From Lachnospiraceae bacterium (GTDB lineage Bacteria > Bacillota > Clostridia > Lachnospirales > Lachnospiraceae), in the NCBI GenBank assembly GCA_015057625.1, contig SVDZ01000012.1, positions 49,165-113,164 on the forward strand: a stretch of 64,000 nucleotides of DNA. Direction: 5' to 3'. Shown here piece by piece: positions 1 through 11,004 of this stretch (position 1 is the first letter of the stretch; the number at the start of each line of letters is the position of its first letter). A program made the translations under genes and the position numbers. The notes under the pieces are model-generated. The model ran no database searches. It was not told the origin of the DNA and saw nothing but the letters and a program-made list of their open reading frames with translations.

Positions 1-621
1 TCAGAGATTCTTTATATGGAAGAGCCTGTGGTCAGAGCAGAGATTATGGTTACAACAGAATTTATCGGTGCCATTATGGAACTTTGCCAGCAGAGACGTG
101 GCGTGTACATCAGCATGGAATATGTAGACAATGGCGCCAGAGCGATGATTAAATATGATCTTCCACTCAACGAAATTATTTATGATTTCTTTGATGCCCT
201 CAAGTCACGTTCAAGAGGATATGCTTCCTTTGATTATGAGATGAAGGGATATGAGAAAGCAGAACTTGTTAAGCTTGATATCCTTATCAATAAAGAAGAA
301 GTGGATGCGCTTTCATTTATTGTTCATGCAGACACAGCTTACGAGCGTGGGAAGAAGATGTGTGAGAAGCTAAAGAAAGAGATTCCAAGACAGATGTTTG
401 AAGTGCCTATTCAGGCGGCAATCGGAAACAAGGTAATTGCCAGAGAAACTGTTAAGGCCATGAGAAAAGACGTTCTTGCAAAATGTTACGGTGGTGATAT
501 TTCAAGAAAGAAAAAGCTTCTTGAAAAGCAGAAGGAAGGAAAGAAACGTATGCGTCAGGTTGGAAATGTTGAGATTCCACAGCAGGCGTTTATGTCAGTG
601 CTTAAACTTGATGAAGAATAA
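1..621 (+). CDS. lepA: Elongation factor 4 (LepA), C-terminal part
   Basis: This is the 3' end of a gene that enters from before the window; the frame is open from base 1, so no start is visible. LepA/EF-4 is a ribosome-bound GTPase that can back-translocate stalled ribosomes. The visible ~206 residues cover the EF-G domain V-like region ([20 protein letters not shown]) and the LepA-specific C-terminal domain, recognised by the motif [20 protein letters not shown] and the basic tail that follows. The GTPase domain lies outside the window. The stop codon overlaps the start of hemW by 11 bases, so the two are probably translationally coupled. The lepA-hemW order is common in Firmicutes. Confidence 0.97.
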   Translation, partial: SEILYMEEPVVRAEIMVTTEFIGAIMELCQQRRGVYISMEYVDNGARAMIKYDLPLNEIIYDFFDALKSRSRGYASFDYEMKGYEKAELVKLDILINKEEVDALSFIVHADTAYERGKKMCEKLKKEIPRQMFEVPIQAAIGNKVIARETVKAMRKDVLAKCYGGDISRKKKLLEKQKEGKKRMRQVGNVEIPQQAFMSVLKLDEE

Positions 622-1843
622 TTTAGAAATATATATTCATATTCCTTTTTGCGTAAGGAAATGCAGATATTGTGATTTTTTATCTGCGCCGGCCGACGAT
701 GAAACAAAGGAAAAATATGTGAAAGCTCTTATCAATGAAATAAAGGCATATGGAAAAATATTGTCGAAAAAGCAATTGAAGGTGGACAGTATTTTTATCG
801 GCGGTGGAACACCATCAGTGTTAGAAGCCGGTGATATGGCAGAGATATTGAGCACGGTGAGAAATGAGTTTGAGTTTGACAGTCCTGAAATTACCATAGA
901 GGTAAACCCAAAAACTGTGGACCAAGATAAGCTTAGCTCATACAGAAAATCAGGAATTAATCGATTAAGTATAGGACTTCAAAGTGCCAATGACAGTGAA
1001 CTGACAGAACTTGGGCGAATCCATACATACGAGGATTTTCTTGATACTTATAATTGGGCAATGGAATGCGGCTTTGAAAATATTAACATCGATATTATGT
1101 CGGCCCTTCCATATCAGACCAAAGAATCCTATGAGAAAACTGTTAGGGAAATAGTCCGGCTTATGCCAAAACACATTTCAGCTTATAGTCTGATAGTAGA
1201 GGATGGGACTCCGCTTAAAGAAGAGGTGGAGAAGGCGAATCGCCGTGGAGAAGACATTCTTCCTGATGAAGATACTGAACGTGAGATGTATGAACTCACA
1301 GAGCAGATTCTTAAAGAGGCAGGATATCACAGATATGAAATTTCAAATTATGCCGTGGATAAATCTCACAGGTGCAGACACAATGTGGGCTATTGGCAGA
1401 GAAAAAATTATCTGGGATTTGGAATAGGTGCCGCCTCATTGCTTGGCAATCTTCGCTATAACAATATTGATGATGTGTCAGACTACATAAAAATATGGAG
1501 TGAATATGAAAAAACAGATGGATATCTCAATGAAGAAACTATTGAAAAGGCTGATGGAAATGTCAAAATAGAAGAATTGATATCAAAAACAAGAACCAAT
1601 ATTTTGGAATTATCAGAGAATGATGAGATGGAAGAATTTATGTTCTTGGGACTCAGAATGATGGAGGGCATAAGTAAAGAACAATTCAGAGAAAGCTTTG
1701 GCAAGGATATAGAAAAAGTATATGGTGATGTTATTGACGATCTGACTAATAAAAAAATGATAGAAGAAGAGGACGGATTTATAAGGCTTACAAAGAGAGG
1801 AATAGATGTGAGCAATATGGTTTTGTCGGAGTTTCTTCTATAA
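611..1843 (+). CDS. hemW: Radical SAM heme chaperone HemW
   Basis: This 410-aa protein of the HemW/HemN-like family is thought to insert heme into target proteins rather than oxidise coproporphyrinogen. The radical SAM cluster motif is C14-x3-C18-x2-C21 ([14 protein letters not shown]). The fourth cysteine that follows in true HemN is absent, which supports HemW. The GGGTPS SAM-binding motif lies near residues 64-69 and a winged-helix-like C-terminus follows. I chose the ATG at 611 because HIPFC should lie about ten residues from the N-terminus; the frame stays open to 476 but gives an unlikely basic extension. It overlaps the lepA stop. A strong hairpin terminator follows. Confidence 0.93.
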   Translation: MKNNLEIYIHIPFCVRKCRYCDFLSAPADDETKEKYVKALINEIKAYGKILSKKQLKVDSIFIGGGTPSVLEAGDMAEILSTVRNEFEFDSPEITIEVNPKTVDQDKLSSYRKSGINRLSIGLQSANDSELTELGRIHTYEDFLDTYNWAMECGFENINIDIMSALPYQTKESYEKTVREIVRLMPKHISAYSLIVEDGTPLKEEVEKANRRGEDILPDEDTEREMYELTEQILKEAGYHRYEISNYAVDKSHRCRHNVGYWQRKNYLGFGIGAASLLGNLRYNNIDDVSDYIKIWSEYEKTDGYLNEETIEKADGNVKIEELISKTRTNILELSENDEMEEFMFLGLRMMEGISKEQFRESFGKDIEKVYGDVIDDLTNKKMIEEEDGFIRLTKRGIDVSNMVLSEFLL

Positions 1844-1865
1844 AATAAAGTGAGAAAATGAGTAG

Positions 1866-1915
1866 AAATACAAATATCAGTTTGGAGGCAAAAAAATTGA
1901 TATTTGTATTTTTTT
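1866..1915 (+). terminator. Intrinsic terminator after hemW
   Basis: A perfect 14-bp inverted repeat (1866-1879 with 1898-1911) encloses an 18-nt loop and runs into a T tract. It ends the lepA-hemW transcript. The long loop contains GGAGG but no start codon follows. Confidence 0.8.
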
Positions 1916-1972
1916 GGTTTGAAAAAGCAAAATTAGCCAATTTCAGAAATTCCTATTTAAAAAAAACGGGGT

Positions 1973-1978
1973 TATAAT
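1973..1978 (+). promoter_or_regulatory. Possible -10 box of the chitinase gene
   Basis: A perfect TATAAT lies 109 bases upstream of the chitinase start. No good -35 hexamer sits 16-18 bp before it, so either an activator is needed or this is chance in AT-rich DNA. The ribosome binding site AAGGGAGG (2073-2080) is strong. Confidence 0.35.
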
Positions 1979-2086
1979 ATAGGAGATTTTGAGTACGGAA
2001 TAATTTAATATTCAAAGCAAAGCAATTGTTAAATGTTAATAGTTATTTGAAACAATTAGATTCATTCGGTTTAAGGGAGGTTAACG

Positions 2087-4789
2087 ATGAGATTGAATTT
2101 TGCGAGGGGATTAAGAAAAACAGTTGCAGGTTCTATGATTGCAATTATGGTTGCAACTACATTTACAGCAGGTGGTGTGTCTGCACCATTTAGATTTGTG
2201 TCTGTTATGGCAGCAGAACAGTGGAGCAGCACTGCAGTATATACAGGCGGCAAGCAGGTAGAGTACAATGGAGCAATTTATGAGGCACAATGGTGGACTC
2301 AGGGAGAAACACCGGGAAAGGCAAGTGTTTGGAAGTTTATTTCAAATGTAGGTGGTGGAGAGACTCAGAATAACGGAGGCGAGACACAGTATCAGGGCGG
2401 AGATATTGAGAGCCCTAGTGAAGGTTTAGATCCAAAGGTTGGAACCAATCCTTTCGGTGTAAAATATCCAAAATCATACTATAACAAAAAAGTAGTAGGA
2501 TATTTCCCAAATTATGCAATCGGTTCAGATGCTCACGAGCATTTCAATATTGCAGACCTTCAGTGGGATGTTCTCACACACGTTCAGTATGCATTCGGTG
2601 TTGTAAATAAAAACACATGCGAAATTGAATGCGGAGATGTCGCAAACGATATTCAGAATAGATTTGATGACAATACATTCATCCACAAAGGAAAAGCTAT
2701 TAAGATGGATGAATCTTTAGGATATTACGGACAGTTCAACATTATGCATACATTAAAGAAGATGTATCCAAATGTTACAGTTCTCATCTCAACAGGTGGT
2801 TGGGGTGCATCAGAGGGTCTCTGGTATGCAACACAGAACGAAGCTTCAATGAGAAAGTTCAGTAAGTCAGCAGTTGCATTTATCAGAAAATATGGATTTG
2901 ATGGAATTGATATCGACTTTGAGTTCCCATCAGAGACACCTCTTTCAGGTAACTACACAGACTTTACAGAGTCTATCAGACCTGGTATTGCAAACAGATA
3001 TGCTCAGTTTATTAAGATTTTAAGTGAAGATTTATCAACAGCTGCAAAACAGGATGGAAAGTACTACTGGCTTACAAGTGCGGTTTCTGCATCTTCGTGG
3101 GTACTTGGAGGACAGACTAACTCAGACTTCCTTGACTATCTTGATTTTGTATCAGTAATGTCATACGACTATCATGGTGGTTGGAACAACTACGTAGAGA
3201 ATCAGGCAAACATTTATCCTGATCCTGCAGATGGCGAAACAGCAAACATGGATGTTAAGACTCTTGGATTTGACTGGTCTTACAAGTTCTACAGAGGTAA
3301 AGTACAGTCAGAAAAGATTCTTATGGGTGTACCTTATTACACAAGAGGTTGGGCAAATGTATCAGGAGGAACAAACGGACTTCACGGTTCTTCAGGAAAT
3401 CCTCTTACAAATGCAACAGACGGCCTTAATCTCTGGTGCGATCTTGATGCAAACGGAAACGAAGTTGCAGCAGGTGCTAACCCACTTTGGCATGTAATGA
3501 ACTTAATGAAGACAAATTCTAACTATAAAAAATACTGGGATCCTGTAGGAAAGGTTCCACATATTTACAATGCAAGTAATGGAGCTTTCCTTACATTTGA
3601 GGATACAGATTCAGTTCAGGAGAGAATTAACTACGTAAAGAATCAGAATCTTGGTGGTGTACTTATCTGGGTAATGCACGGAGATTATGATTACAATACA
3701 GCGACAGGAAAATACGAAGTAGGTGATACACTCACAACAATGTTCTACAATCAGTTTAAGGCAGCAGGACCATCTCAGGTAACTTCTGATATTGATTACA
3801 CAAATAAGACAATGAACTTTGATGTGGATTTAAGTGCAGGAAAGTACGATCATCCAAACTATACATATTCGATTAAAGTTACAAACAGAAGCGGAAGCGA
3901 TATTCCTTCAGGATTTACATTCAGCTTCCTTCTTCCAAAATCATCGAACTTTACAAGTTCATGGGGAGGAACATATTCGGTTAGAGATTTCAATTACGCA
4001 ATGAACGAAGTTACACTTACTTCTTCAAGCGGATTGCCAAATAACGGAACAGTTGAGTTTACAGGAATGATGAAGTGTTGCTTCTCAGCATTAAAGAATT
4101 TCAAATTAAACGGATTTTCGCAGACAAAAGAAGTAAATGCTGAAATTGCAAGACTTAACAGATCATTTATTACAGATCAGAATGATGGCGGTAATGAGGA
4201 GGCACCAACAGAGAATCCAACTCAGAAACCAACAGAGACTACTACTGAAGTGCCAACAACAGCAGTTAACACAAGCGCAAAAATGACTGTTAACGGATTC
4301 CAGATTAGTGCTGTGGCTAATGGATTCAGAACTGTTTACACAGTTGATGATCCAAAGAGTGAAGTAAGCAGTGTTGGAATGGTTTACGGAGTAGCTTCTT
4401 ATGTACCACAGAGCGATATGGTAGTTGGTTCATCAAACTCATATGTTTATGATATTGCAGCTACTGCAAACGGAAAGCTTGACAAGAATTACGGAGGCAA
4501 AACTTCAACTTCAAGTTACGCTATGACAATGGAATTAATTAAGACAAAATCCTTCCTCACATCAGAACTTTATGTAAGAGCTTATGCAAAGCTTAAGAAC
4601 GGCGCTGTTATTTACAGTGATATCAAGCCTGTTGTAATTAAGGATATTGCAGAGAAACTCTACACAAGAGAGATGATGACAAATGAACTTGGACATTCAT
4701 TCTTATATAACAGTATTTTGAAGGTATGTGATCCTTCATATGTAGAGATTCCATTTGACTACAGAAAAATGTTAGTAAAACCATACTAA
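2087..4789 (+). CDS. Secreted GH18 chitinase
   Basis: This 900-aa exported glycoside hydrolase probably cleaves chitin or related beta-1,4-N-acetylglucosamine polymers outside the cell. In order: a signal peptide (about 1-43); a CBM5/12-type chitin-binding module (about 44-86, with the aromatic run AQWWTQGETPG); a GH18 catalytic domain (about 125-560) with D272-x2-D275-x-D277-x-E279 (FDGIDIDFE) and SYDYHGG; a beta-rich module (about 565-690); a Pro/Thr linker (about 700-728); and a C-terminal domain (736-900). That last domain has no LPxTG motif and matches the end of the BspA-like protein at 61121-63253. It is a single gene with its own terminator. Preferred codons look like those of highly expressed genes such as dnaK. 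Confidence 0.93.
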   Translation: MRLNFARGLRKTVAGSMIAIMVATTFTAGGVSAPFRFVSVMAAEQWSSTAVYTGGKQVEYNGAIYEAQWWTQGETPGKASVWKFISNVGGGETQNNGGETQYQGGDIESPSEGLDPKVGTNPFGVKYPKSYYNKKVVGYFPNYAIGSDAHEHFNIADLQWDVLTHVQYAFGVVNKNTCEIECGDVANDIQNRFDDNTFIHKGKAIKMDESLGYYGQFNIMHTLKKMYPNVTVLISTGGWGASEGLWYATQNEASMRKFSKSAVAFIRKYGFDGIDIDFEFPSETPLSGNYTDFTESIRPGIANRYAQFIKILSEDLSTAAKQDGKYYWLTSAVSASSWVLGGQTNSDFLDYLDFVSVMSYDYHGGWNNYVENQANIYPDPADGETANMDVKTLGFDWSYKFYRGKVQSEKILMGVPYYTRGWANVSGGTNGLHGSSGNPLTNATDGLNLWCDLDANGNEVAAGANPLWHVMNLMKTNSNYKKYWDPVGKVPHIYNASNGAFLTFEDTDSVQERINYVKNQNLGGVLIWVMHGDYDYNTATGKYEVGDTLTTMFYNQFKAAGPSQVTSDIDYTNKTMNFDVDLSAGKYDHPNYTYSIKVTNRSGSDIPSGFTFSFLLPKSSNFTSSWGGTYSVRDFNYAMNEVTLTSSSGLPNNGTVEFTGMMKCCFSALKNFKLNGFSQTKEVNAEIARLNRSFITDQNDGGNEEAPTENPTQKPTETTTEVPTTAVNTSAKMTVNGFQISAVANGFRTVYTVDDPKSEVSSVGMVYGVASYVPQSDMVVGSSNSYVYDIAATANGKLDKNYGGKTSTSSYAMTMELIKTKSFLTSELYVRAYAKLKNGAVIYSDIKPVVIKDIAEKLYTREMMTNELGHSFLYNSILKVCDPSYVEIPFDYRKMLVKPY

Positions 4790-4840
4790 TTATATTAGTG
4801 ATTAGTACTAATATAAAAGGAAAAATATAGAGAAATTACG

Positions 4841-4877
4841 AAATGGGACGGGGCTTTTTAGCCCTGTTCCATTTTTT
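4841..4877 (+). terminator. Intrinsic terminator after the chitinase gene
   Basis: A 15-bp stem with two G-U pairs (4841-4855 with 4860-4874) and a 4-nt loop is followed by a T run. Confidence 0.9.
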
Positions 4878-4961
4878 TATGAAATAAATGTCCTATAAAT
4901 AAACTAGAACATAAAAAGCATAAGTGGTAAAATATAAAAAATTCCAGGAGGCAAACTGTCT

Positions 4962-5795
4962 ATGAAAGATACACAAAAACAAAAATATCATAATCTAATT
5001 AACTATATGAAGAAACTGGAAAGAGTCGCAGTTGCATACTCAGGTGGTGTTGATTCCACATTCTTATTAAAAGTAGCCAGAGACACTTTGGGCTATGACA
5101 ATGTTATGGCGATTACTGTCAATGGAAAGACTATGGCTAAGAGGGAAAAGAAAGAGTCAGATGAGTTCTGCCAAAAAGAAAATATCAGACATGAGATTAT
5201 AGCTGTGAATGAATTTGATATAGAAGGCTTTTCACAGAATCCCCCTAATAGATGTTATATATGTAAGAAATCATTATTTAGCAGAATAATAGATACTGCA
5301 AAAAGAAATGGTATAAATAATGTGTTAGAGGGAACAAATATAGATGATGAGGGTGATTACAGACCGGGGATGAAGGCGATTATAGAGCTTGGAGTTTTAA
5401 GTCCGTTAAAGGAGTGTGGATTTACGAAGAAGGATATCAGAGATGTCTCAAAAGAATTAAATCTTTGGACTTGGGAGAAACCATCACTTGCCTGTCTTGC
5501 CACAAGAATTCCTTACGGTGAAATAATCACAGAGGAAAAACTTTCTATGATTGATCAGGCAGAACAACTGCTGTTTGATTTAGGTTTTGGCCAGTTGAGA
5601 GTGAGGATGCATGATAAACTTGCAAGAATCGAGGTGAGCACTGAAGAAATCAGCAAACTTATGGAAGAGGGAGTGAGACAGCAAGTTGCAAGCAAGCTTA
5701 AGGAGATTGGATTTTCCTATGTTGCTGTAGATATGTCAGGTTATAGAACCGGAAGTCTTAATGAACAGATAATAAAAAATGAAAATAAGAACTAA
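4962..5795 (+). CDS. larE: LarE-type sulfur transferase (PP-loop ATPase)
   Basis: This 277-aa protein is of the LarE family, which adenylates and thiolates a pyridinium dicarboxylate mononucleotide on the way to the nickel-pincer cofactor of lactate racemase and related enzymes. The PP-loop is AYSGGVDST (25-33). The family's key cysteine is C178 in SLACLATRIPYG. A second pair, C98-x2-C101 (RCYICKK), suggests the variant that binds a 4Fe-4S cluster with three cysteines instead of sacrificing its own sulfur. That is inference from cysteine placement. No larA, larB or larC lies nearby, so the partner genes are elsewhere or the substrate differs. The start is the ATG after CCAGGAGG. Confidence 0.85.
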   Translation: MKDTQKQKYHNLINYMKKLERVAVAYSGGVDSTFLLKVARDTLGYDNVMAITVNGKTMAKREKKESDEFCQKENIRHEIIAVNEFDIEGFSQNPPNRCYICKKSLFSRIIDTAKRNGINNVLEGTNIDDEGDYRPGMKAIIELGVLSPLKECGFTKKDIRDVSKELNLWTWEKPSLACLATRIPYGEIITEEKLSMIDQAEQLLFDLGFGQLRVRMHDKLARIEVSTEEISKLMEEGVRQQVASKLKEIGFSYVAVDMSGYRTGSLNEQIIKNENKN

Positions 5796-5835
5796 AAATT
5801 GAGACAAATATATTAAATAAAGAAATTATTAGAGA

Positions 5836-5870
5836 ATAACACTGTTGACAAAGCAAGTTAACAGTGTTAT
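5836..5870. promoter_or_regulatory. 11-bp inverted repeat overlapping the hrcA promoter
   Basis: ATAACACTGTT (5836-5846) and AACAGTGTTAT (5860-5870) form a perfect inverted repeat with a 13-nt spacer. It covers the start of the -35 hexamer and reaches into the -10. It is separate from CIRCE. It could be a second operator or a weak larE terminator, but no T tract follows. Confidence 0.6.
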
Positions 5871-5873
5871 CTT
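5845..5873 (+). promoter_or_regulatory. Housekeeping promoter of the hrcA operon
   Basis: TTGACA (5845-5850) and TATCTT (5868-5873) are separated by 17 bp, directly upstream of the CIRCE operator. Confidence 0.75.
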
Positions 5874-5884
5874 ATTCATAGATG

Positions 5885-5911
5885 TTAGCACTCGAATAAA
5901 CTGAGTGCTAA
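5885..5911. promoter_or_regulatory. CIRCE operator (HrcA binding site)
   Basis: This is a perfect match to the consensus TTAGCACTC-N9-GAGTGCTAA. It lies just after the promoter, where the HrcA repressor would block heat-shock transcription and control its own operon. Confidence 0.97.
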
Positions 5912-5931
5912 TAAAAGAAAGGAGAGATGTT

Positions 5932-6975
5932 TTGGAACTTAGTGAAAGAAAGATAAAGATTCTTCAAGCTGTTATTCGTAACTATTTGGAAACAGGTGAA
6001 CCGGTAGGTTCCAGAACTATTTCCAAGTACACAGATCTAAACTTGAGTTCAGCCACTATCAGAAATGAGATGTCAGACTTAGAGGAGATGGGCTACATTA
6101 TTCAGCCTCATACTTCAGCGGGTCGAATCCCTACAGACAAGGGATACAGGCTATATGTTGACAATATGATGTCTGAAAAGATTGCTGAACTTGATGAGAG
6201 AGAAAAAACTCTCGAGCAGAGAGAAGATATCCTTATTGAAAAAGTTGATAAGGTAGAAACCCTTCTTAAGAATATGGCAAAGATGCTTGCCACTGATACC
6301 AATTATGCAGCTATGGTTACTACACCTAAGCACAAGGGTTCAAAAATTAAATTTATTCAGATATCTGCCCTTGGTGAAGAACAGCTTCTCTGTGTAGTTG
6401 TATCTGAAGGAAATCTTATCAGCAACAAAATTATCAATATAAAGGGTATCGATAACGAAGAACTTCTCAAATTAAATATGCTGATAAATACAAATCTTGC
6501 AGGTCTTACACTTGAGGATATCAACCTTGCCCTGATTCAGAAAATGGCTCAGGCAGCAGGTGAGAATTCAGCATTAGTTGATGAAGTGATAAACGCAGTT
6601 ACTGATGCAATTAAAGTAAATGATGATTTGGAAATCTACACTTCAGGAGCAACAAATATTTTCAAGTATCCTGAATTAAGCGACACGGAGCGTGCCAGCG
6701 GATTCCTTTCTGCGTTTGAAGAAAAACAACCACTGGAAAGTCTTATCAACGAAGTTGAGACTGAGACGGGAATTCAGGTCTATATAGGAAATGAAACTCC
6801 GATTCAGAACATGAAGGACTGCAGTGTAGTCACGGCAACTTACGAATTAGAAGATGGCATCAAAGGTACCATCGGTGTTATTGGACCGAGACGTATGGAC
6901 TATGAGAAAGTTGTTGAGACGCTTAGAGTTGTCAAAAAACAATTGGCAGACAGCTTTAGAAAAAAAGATGAATAG
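5932..6975 (+). CDS. hrcA: Heat-inducible transcription repressor HrcA
   Basis: HrcA (347 aa) binds CIRCE and represses class I heat-shock genes; GroEL normally stabilises it. An N-terminal winged helix-turn-helix (LSSATIRNEMSDLEEMGYI) is followed by the GAF-like and inserted dimerisation domains. The start is inferred as the TTG at 5932. AGGAGA ends six bases before it, and the product begins MELSERKIKIL as is usual for the family. An upstream in-frame GTG at 5905 lies inside CIRCE and is unlikely. It is the first gene of hrcA-grpE-dnaK-dnaJ and therefore autoregulated. Confidence 0.95.
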   Translation: MELSERKIKILQAVIRNYLETGEPVGSRTISKYTDLNLSSATIRNEMSDLEEMGYIIQPHTSAGRIPTDKGYRLYVDNMMSEKIAELDEREKTLEQREDILIEKVDKVETLLKNMAKMLATDTNYAAMVTTPKHKGSKIKFIQISALGEEQLLCVVVSEGNLISNKIINIKGIDNEELLKLNMLINTNLAGLTLEDINLALIQKMAQAAGENSALVDEVINAVTDAIKVNDDLEIYTSGATNIFKYPELSDTERASGFLSAFEEKQPLESLINEVETETGIQVYIGNETPIQNMKDCSVVTATYELEDGIKGTIGVIGPRRMDYEKVVETLRVVKKQLADSFRKKDE

Positions 6976-6987
6976 AAAGGATTAGTC

Positions 6988-7638
6988 ATGAGCAAAGAAA
7001 ATATGGAAGAAGTATTTGACGATGCAACTGAAGAGGCTAATACAGAAGAAACTGTAGAGTCCACAGAAGAAACAAATGATGAAACAGTATCAGCAGATGC
7101 AGGTGCAAATGACGAGGCAGTAGAAGAGACAGAAGAAACTGCTAATGAGGAAACAGAAGATTCTGAAGGGAATAAAAAGAAATTATTTGGTAAGAAAAAG
7201 GATAAGAAGGATGAGATGCTTGAAGAACTTACAGATAAGCATCAAAGACTTATGGCAGAGTTCCAAAACTTCAGAAACAGAACTGATAAAGAAAAGGCAA
7301 TGCAGTTTGAACTTGGAGCAAAATCAGTTATTGAAAAGTTACTTCCTATTATGGATAACTTTGAGAGAGGACTTGCAGCATTGTCTGAGGAAGATTTGAA
7401 TTCACCTGTTGGACAGGGAATGTCAATGATTTACAAGCAGTGTGAATCGGCTCTCACAGATATGGGAGTTGAGGTGATTCAGACTGAAGGTTGTGAATTT
7501 GATCCGGAGCTTCACAATGCGGTAATGCATATTGATGACGAAGAGCTTGGTGAGAACGTCATAGCCGAAGAGTTTCAGAAAGGATATACTTACAGAGGTA
7601 CAGTGGTAAGACACAGTATGGTAAAGGTAGCTAATTAG
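6988..7638 (+). CDS. grpE: Nucleotide exchange factor GrpE
   Basis: This 216-aa co-chaperone releases ADP from DnaK. Residues 1-60 are a very acidic, low-complexity Glu/Asp/Thr tail. A Lys-rich patch (about 63-75) and the long coiled coil follow, then the beta-wing domain ending in GYTYRGTVVRHSMVKVAN, the family signature. It starts 12 bases after hrcA. Between it and dnaK lies a short inverted repeat (GATTGCA at 7689, TGCAATC at 7709) of unknown meaning. Confidence 0.96.
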   Translation: MSKENMEEVFDDATEEANTEETVESTEETNDETVSADAGANDEAVEETEETANEETEDSEGNKKKLFGKKKDKKDEMLEELTDKHQRLMAEFQNFRNRTDKEKAMQFELGAKSVIEKLLPIMDNFERGLAALSEEDLNSPVGQGMSMIYKQCESALTDMGVEVIQTEGCEFDPELHNAVMHIDDEELGENVIAEEFQKGYTYRGTVVRHSMVKVAN

Positions 7639-7734
7639 CGACTGTGTAGTATAACACATAATAAACAGATAATAATCCATTTATTAGAGATTGCACTGAA
7701 ACAACTGATGCAATCAAAGGAAAAAACATATTAA

Positions 7735-9642
<1,908 letters not shown>

Positions 9643-9670
9643 TAAGAAGTTTAATTAATTAACCAATAAC

Positions 9671-9707
9671 GCAATCCCGTGTATGCATTTCCATACACGG
9701 GTTTTGC
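9671..9707 (+). terminator. Intercistronic hairpin between dnaK and dnaJ
   Basis: CCCGTGTATG (9676-9685) pairs perfectly with CATACACGGG (9692-9701) around a 6-nt loop, and GCAA/TTGC extends it. Only four T residues follow, so it is probably a partial terminator or RNA-stability element that lowers dnaJ relative to dnaK. Confidence 0.65.
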
Positions 9708-9730
9708 AGGATATATAAGAGGATGTAATA

Positions 9731-10882
9731 ATGGCAGATAAAAGAGATTATTATGAGGTTCTTGGTGTTGATAAAAACGCAGACGATGCAACACTGAAAA
9801 AGGCCTACAGAGCATTGGCTAAAAAGTACCATCCGGACGCGCATCCGGGAGATAAGGAAGCTGAAGCAAAGTTTAAGGAAGCTTCAGAAGCTTATGCGGT
9901 ACTCAGTGATGCTGACAAGAGAAGACAGTACGACCAGTTCGGTCATGCAGCCTTTGAGGGCGGTGCCGGTGGAGCCGGTGGCTTTGATTTCAACAATATG
10001 GACTTTGGCGATATTTTTGGTGATATCTTTGGCGACTTCTTTGGCGGAGGATTTAGCTCAAGAAGCAGAAGAAATCCTAACGGACCTATGCCGGGTGCGA
10101 ATGTAAGAGCGGGAGTTCGAATTACATTTGATGAATCCATCAGAGGATGTGACAAGGAACTTACACTTAACTTGAAAGATGAATGTAAGACATGTAACGG
10201 AACAGGTGCAAAACCTGGAACATCTCCTGTAACCTGTACAAAGTGTGGAGGCCGTGGACAGGTAGTATTTACTCAGCAGAGTTTCTTTGGAACAATGCAG
10301 AATGTTCAGACTTGTCCTGAGTGTAACGGTACAGGAAAGATGATTAAGGATAAATGTGTGGATTGTTACGGAACAGGATATGTAACTAACAAGAAGACTA
10401 TCTCTGTTTCAATACCTGCCGGAATTGACGACGGACAGAGTATCAGAATCCGTGAGAAGGGTGAACCTGGAAAGAACGGCGGCTCTAGAGGTGATTTGCT
10501 TGTTGAAGTTAGAATTGCAAGAGATCCTAACTTTGAGAGAGAGGGAACAACACTTTACTCAACATGCTCAATCTCATTTGCGCAGGCTGCAATCGGTGGA
10601 GACATCAGAGTTAAGACAGTTGACGGAGACGTATTATTCCCAATTAAACCTGGTACACAGACAGGAACAAGAATCAGACTCAAAGGAAAAGGTGTTCCTA
10701 GTCTTAGAAATAAAGAAATCAGAGGAGACCAGTACACCACATTGGTAGTAAGAGTCCCTGAGAAGTTAAACCATGAGCAGAAAGAAGCTTTGAAGGCATT
10801 TGATGCACTTTGCGGGAACACACTTGAGTCAGCATCTTCAGGAGAAAAAGAGACTAATAAGAAGAAGTTTTTTAAAAAATAA
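9731..10882 (+). CDS. dnaJ: Co-chaperone DnaJ (Hsp40)
   Basis: This 383-aa protein stimulates the DnaK ATPase and delivers substrates. The J domain carries HPD (YHPDAHPG). A Gly/Phe-rich segment (about 75-120) follows, then four zinc-binding repeats: [24 protein letters not shown] and CVDCYGTG. Two C-terminal beta domains complete the protein. It is the last gene of the heat-shock operon, separated from dnaK by a hairpin and followed by a strong terminator. Confidence 0.98.
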   Translation: MADKRDYYEVLGVDKNADDATLKKAYRALAKKYHPDAHPGDKEAEAKFKEASEAYAVLSDADKRRQYDQFGHAAFEGGAGGAGGFDFNNMDFGDIFGDIFGDFFGGGFSSRSRRNPNGPMPGANVRAGVRITFDESIRGCDKELTLNLKDECKTCNGTGAKPGTSPVTCTKCGGRGQVVFTQQSFFGTMQNVQTCPECNGTGKMIKDKCVDCYGTGYVTNKKTISVSIPAGIDDGQSIRIREKGEPGKNGGSRGDLLVEVRIARDPNFEREGTTLYSTCSISFAQAAIGGDIRVKTVDGDVLFPIKPGTQTGTRIRLKGKGVPSLRNKEIRGDQYTTLVVRVPEKLNHEQKEALKAFDALCGNTLESASSGEKETNKKKFFKK

Positions 10883-10890
10883 AAAATTAA

Positions 10891-10933
10891 AAACAGACCT
10901 TCGTTGGATGCTGCCAACGAAGGTCTGTTTCTT
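10891..10933 (+). terminator. Terminator after dnaJ
   Basis: A perfect 17-bp stem (10891-10907 with 10914-10930) has a 6-nt loop and A/T-rich flanks on both sides. It can also serve the convergent minus-strand gene that ends at 11005. Confidence 0.92.
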
Positions 10934-11004
10934 TATATATAACTATCCTTTAGAACGGCTCACCTATGCTTTTCGTCGCATGGTTTTTTGTGGTTTTACT
11001 TTAT

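Noticed and set aside
476..610. Longer hemW start
   Set aside because: The extension overlaps lepA by 146 bases and is basic and unlike HemW. The radical SAM motif fits the ATG at 611.
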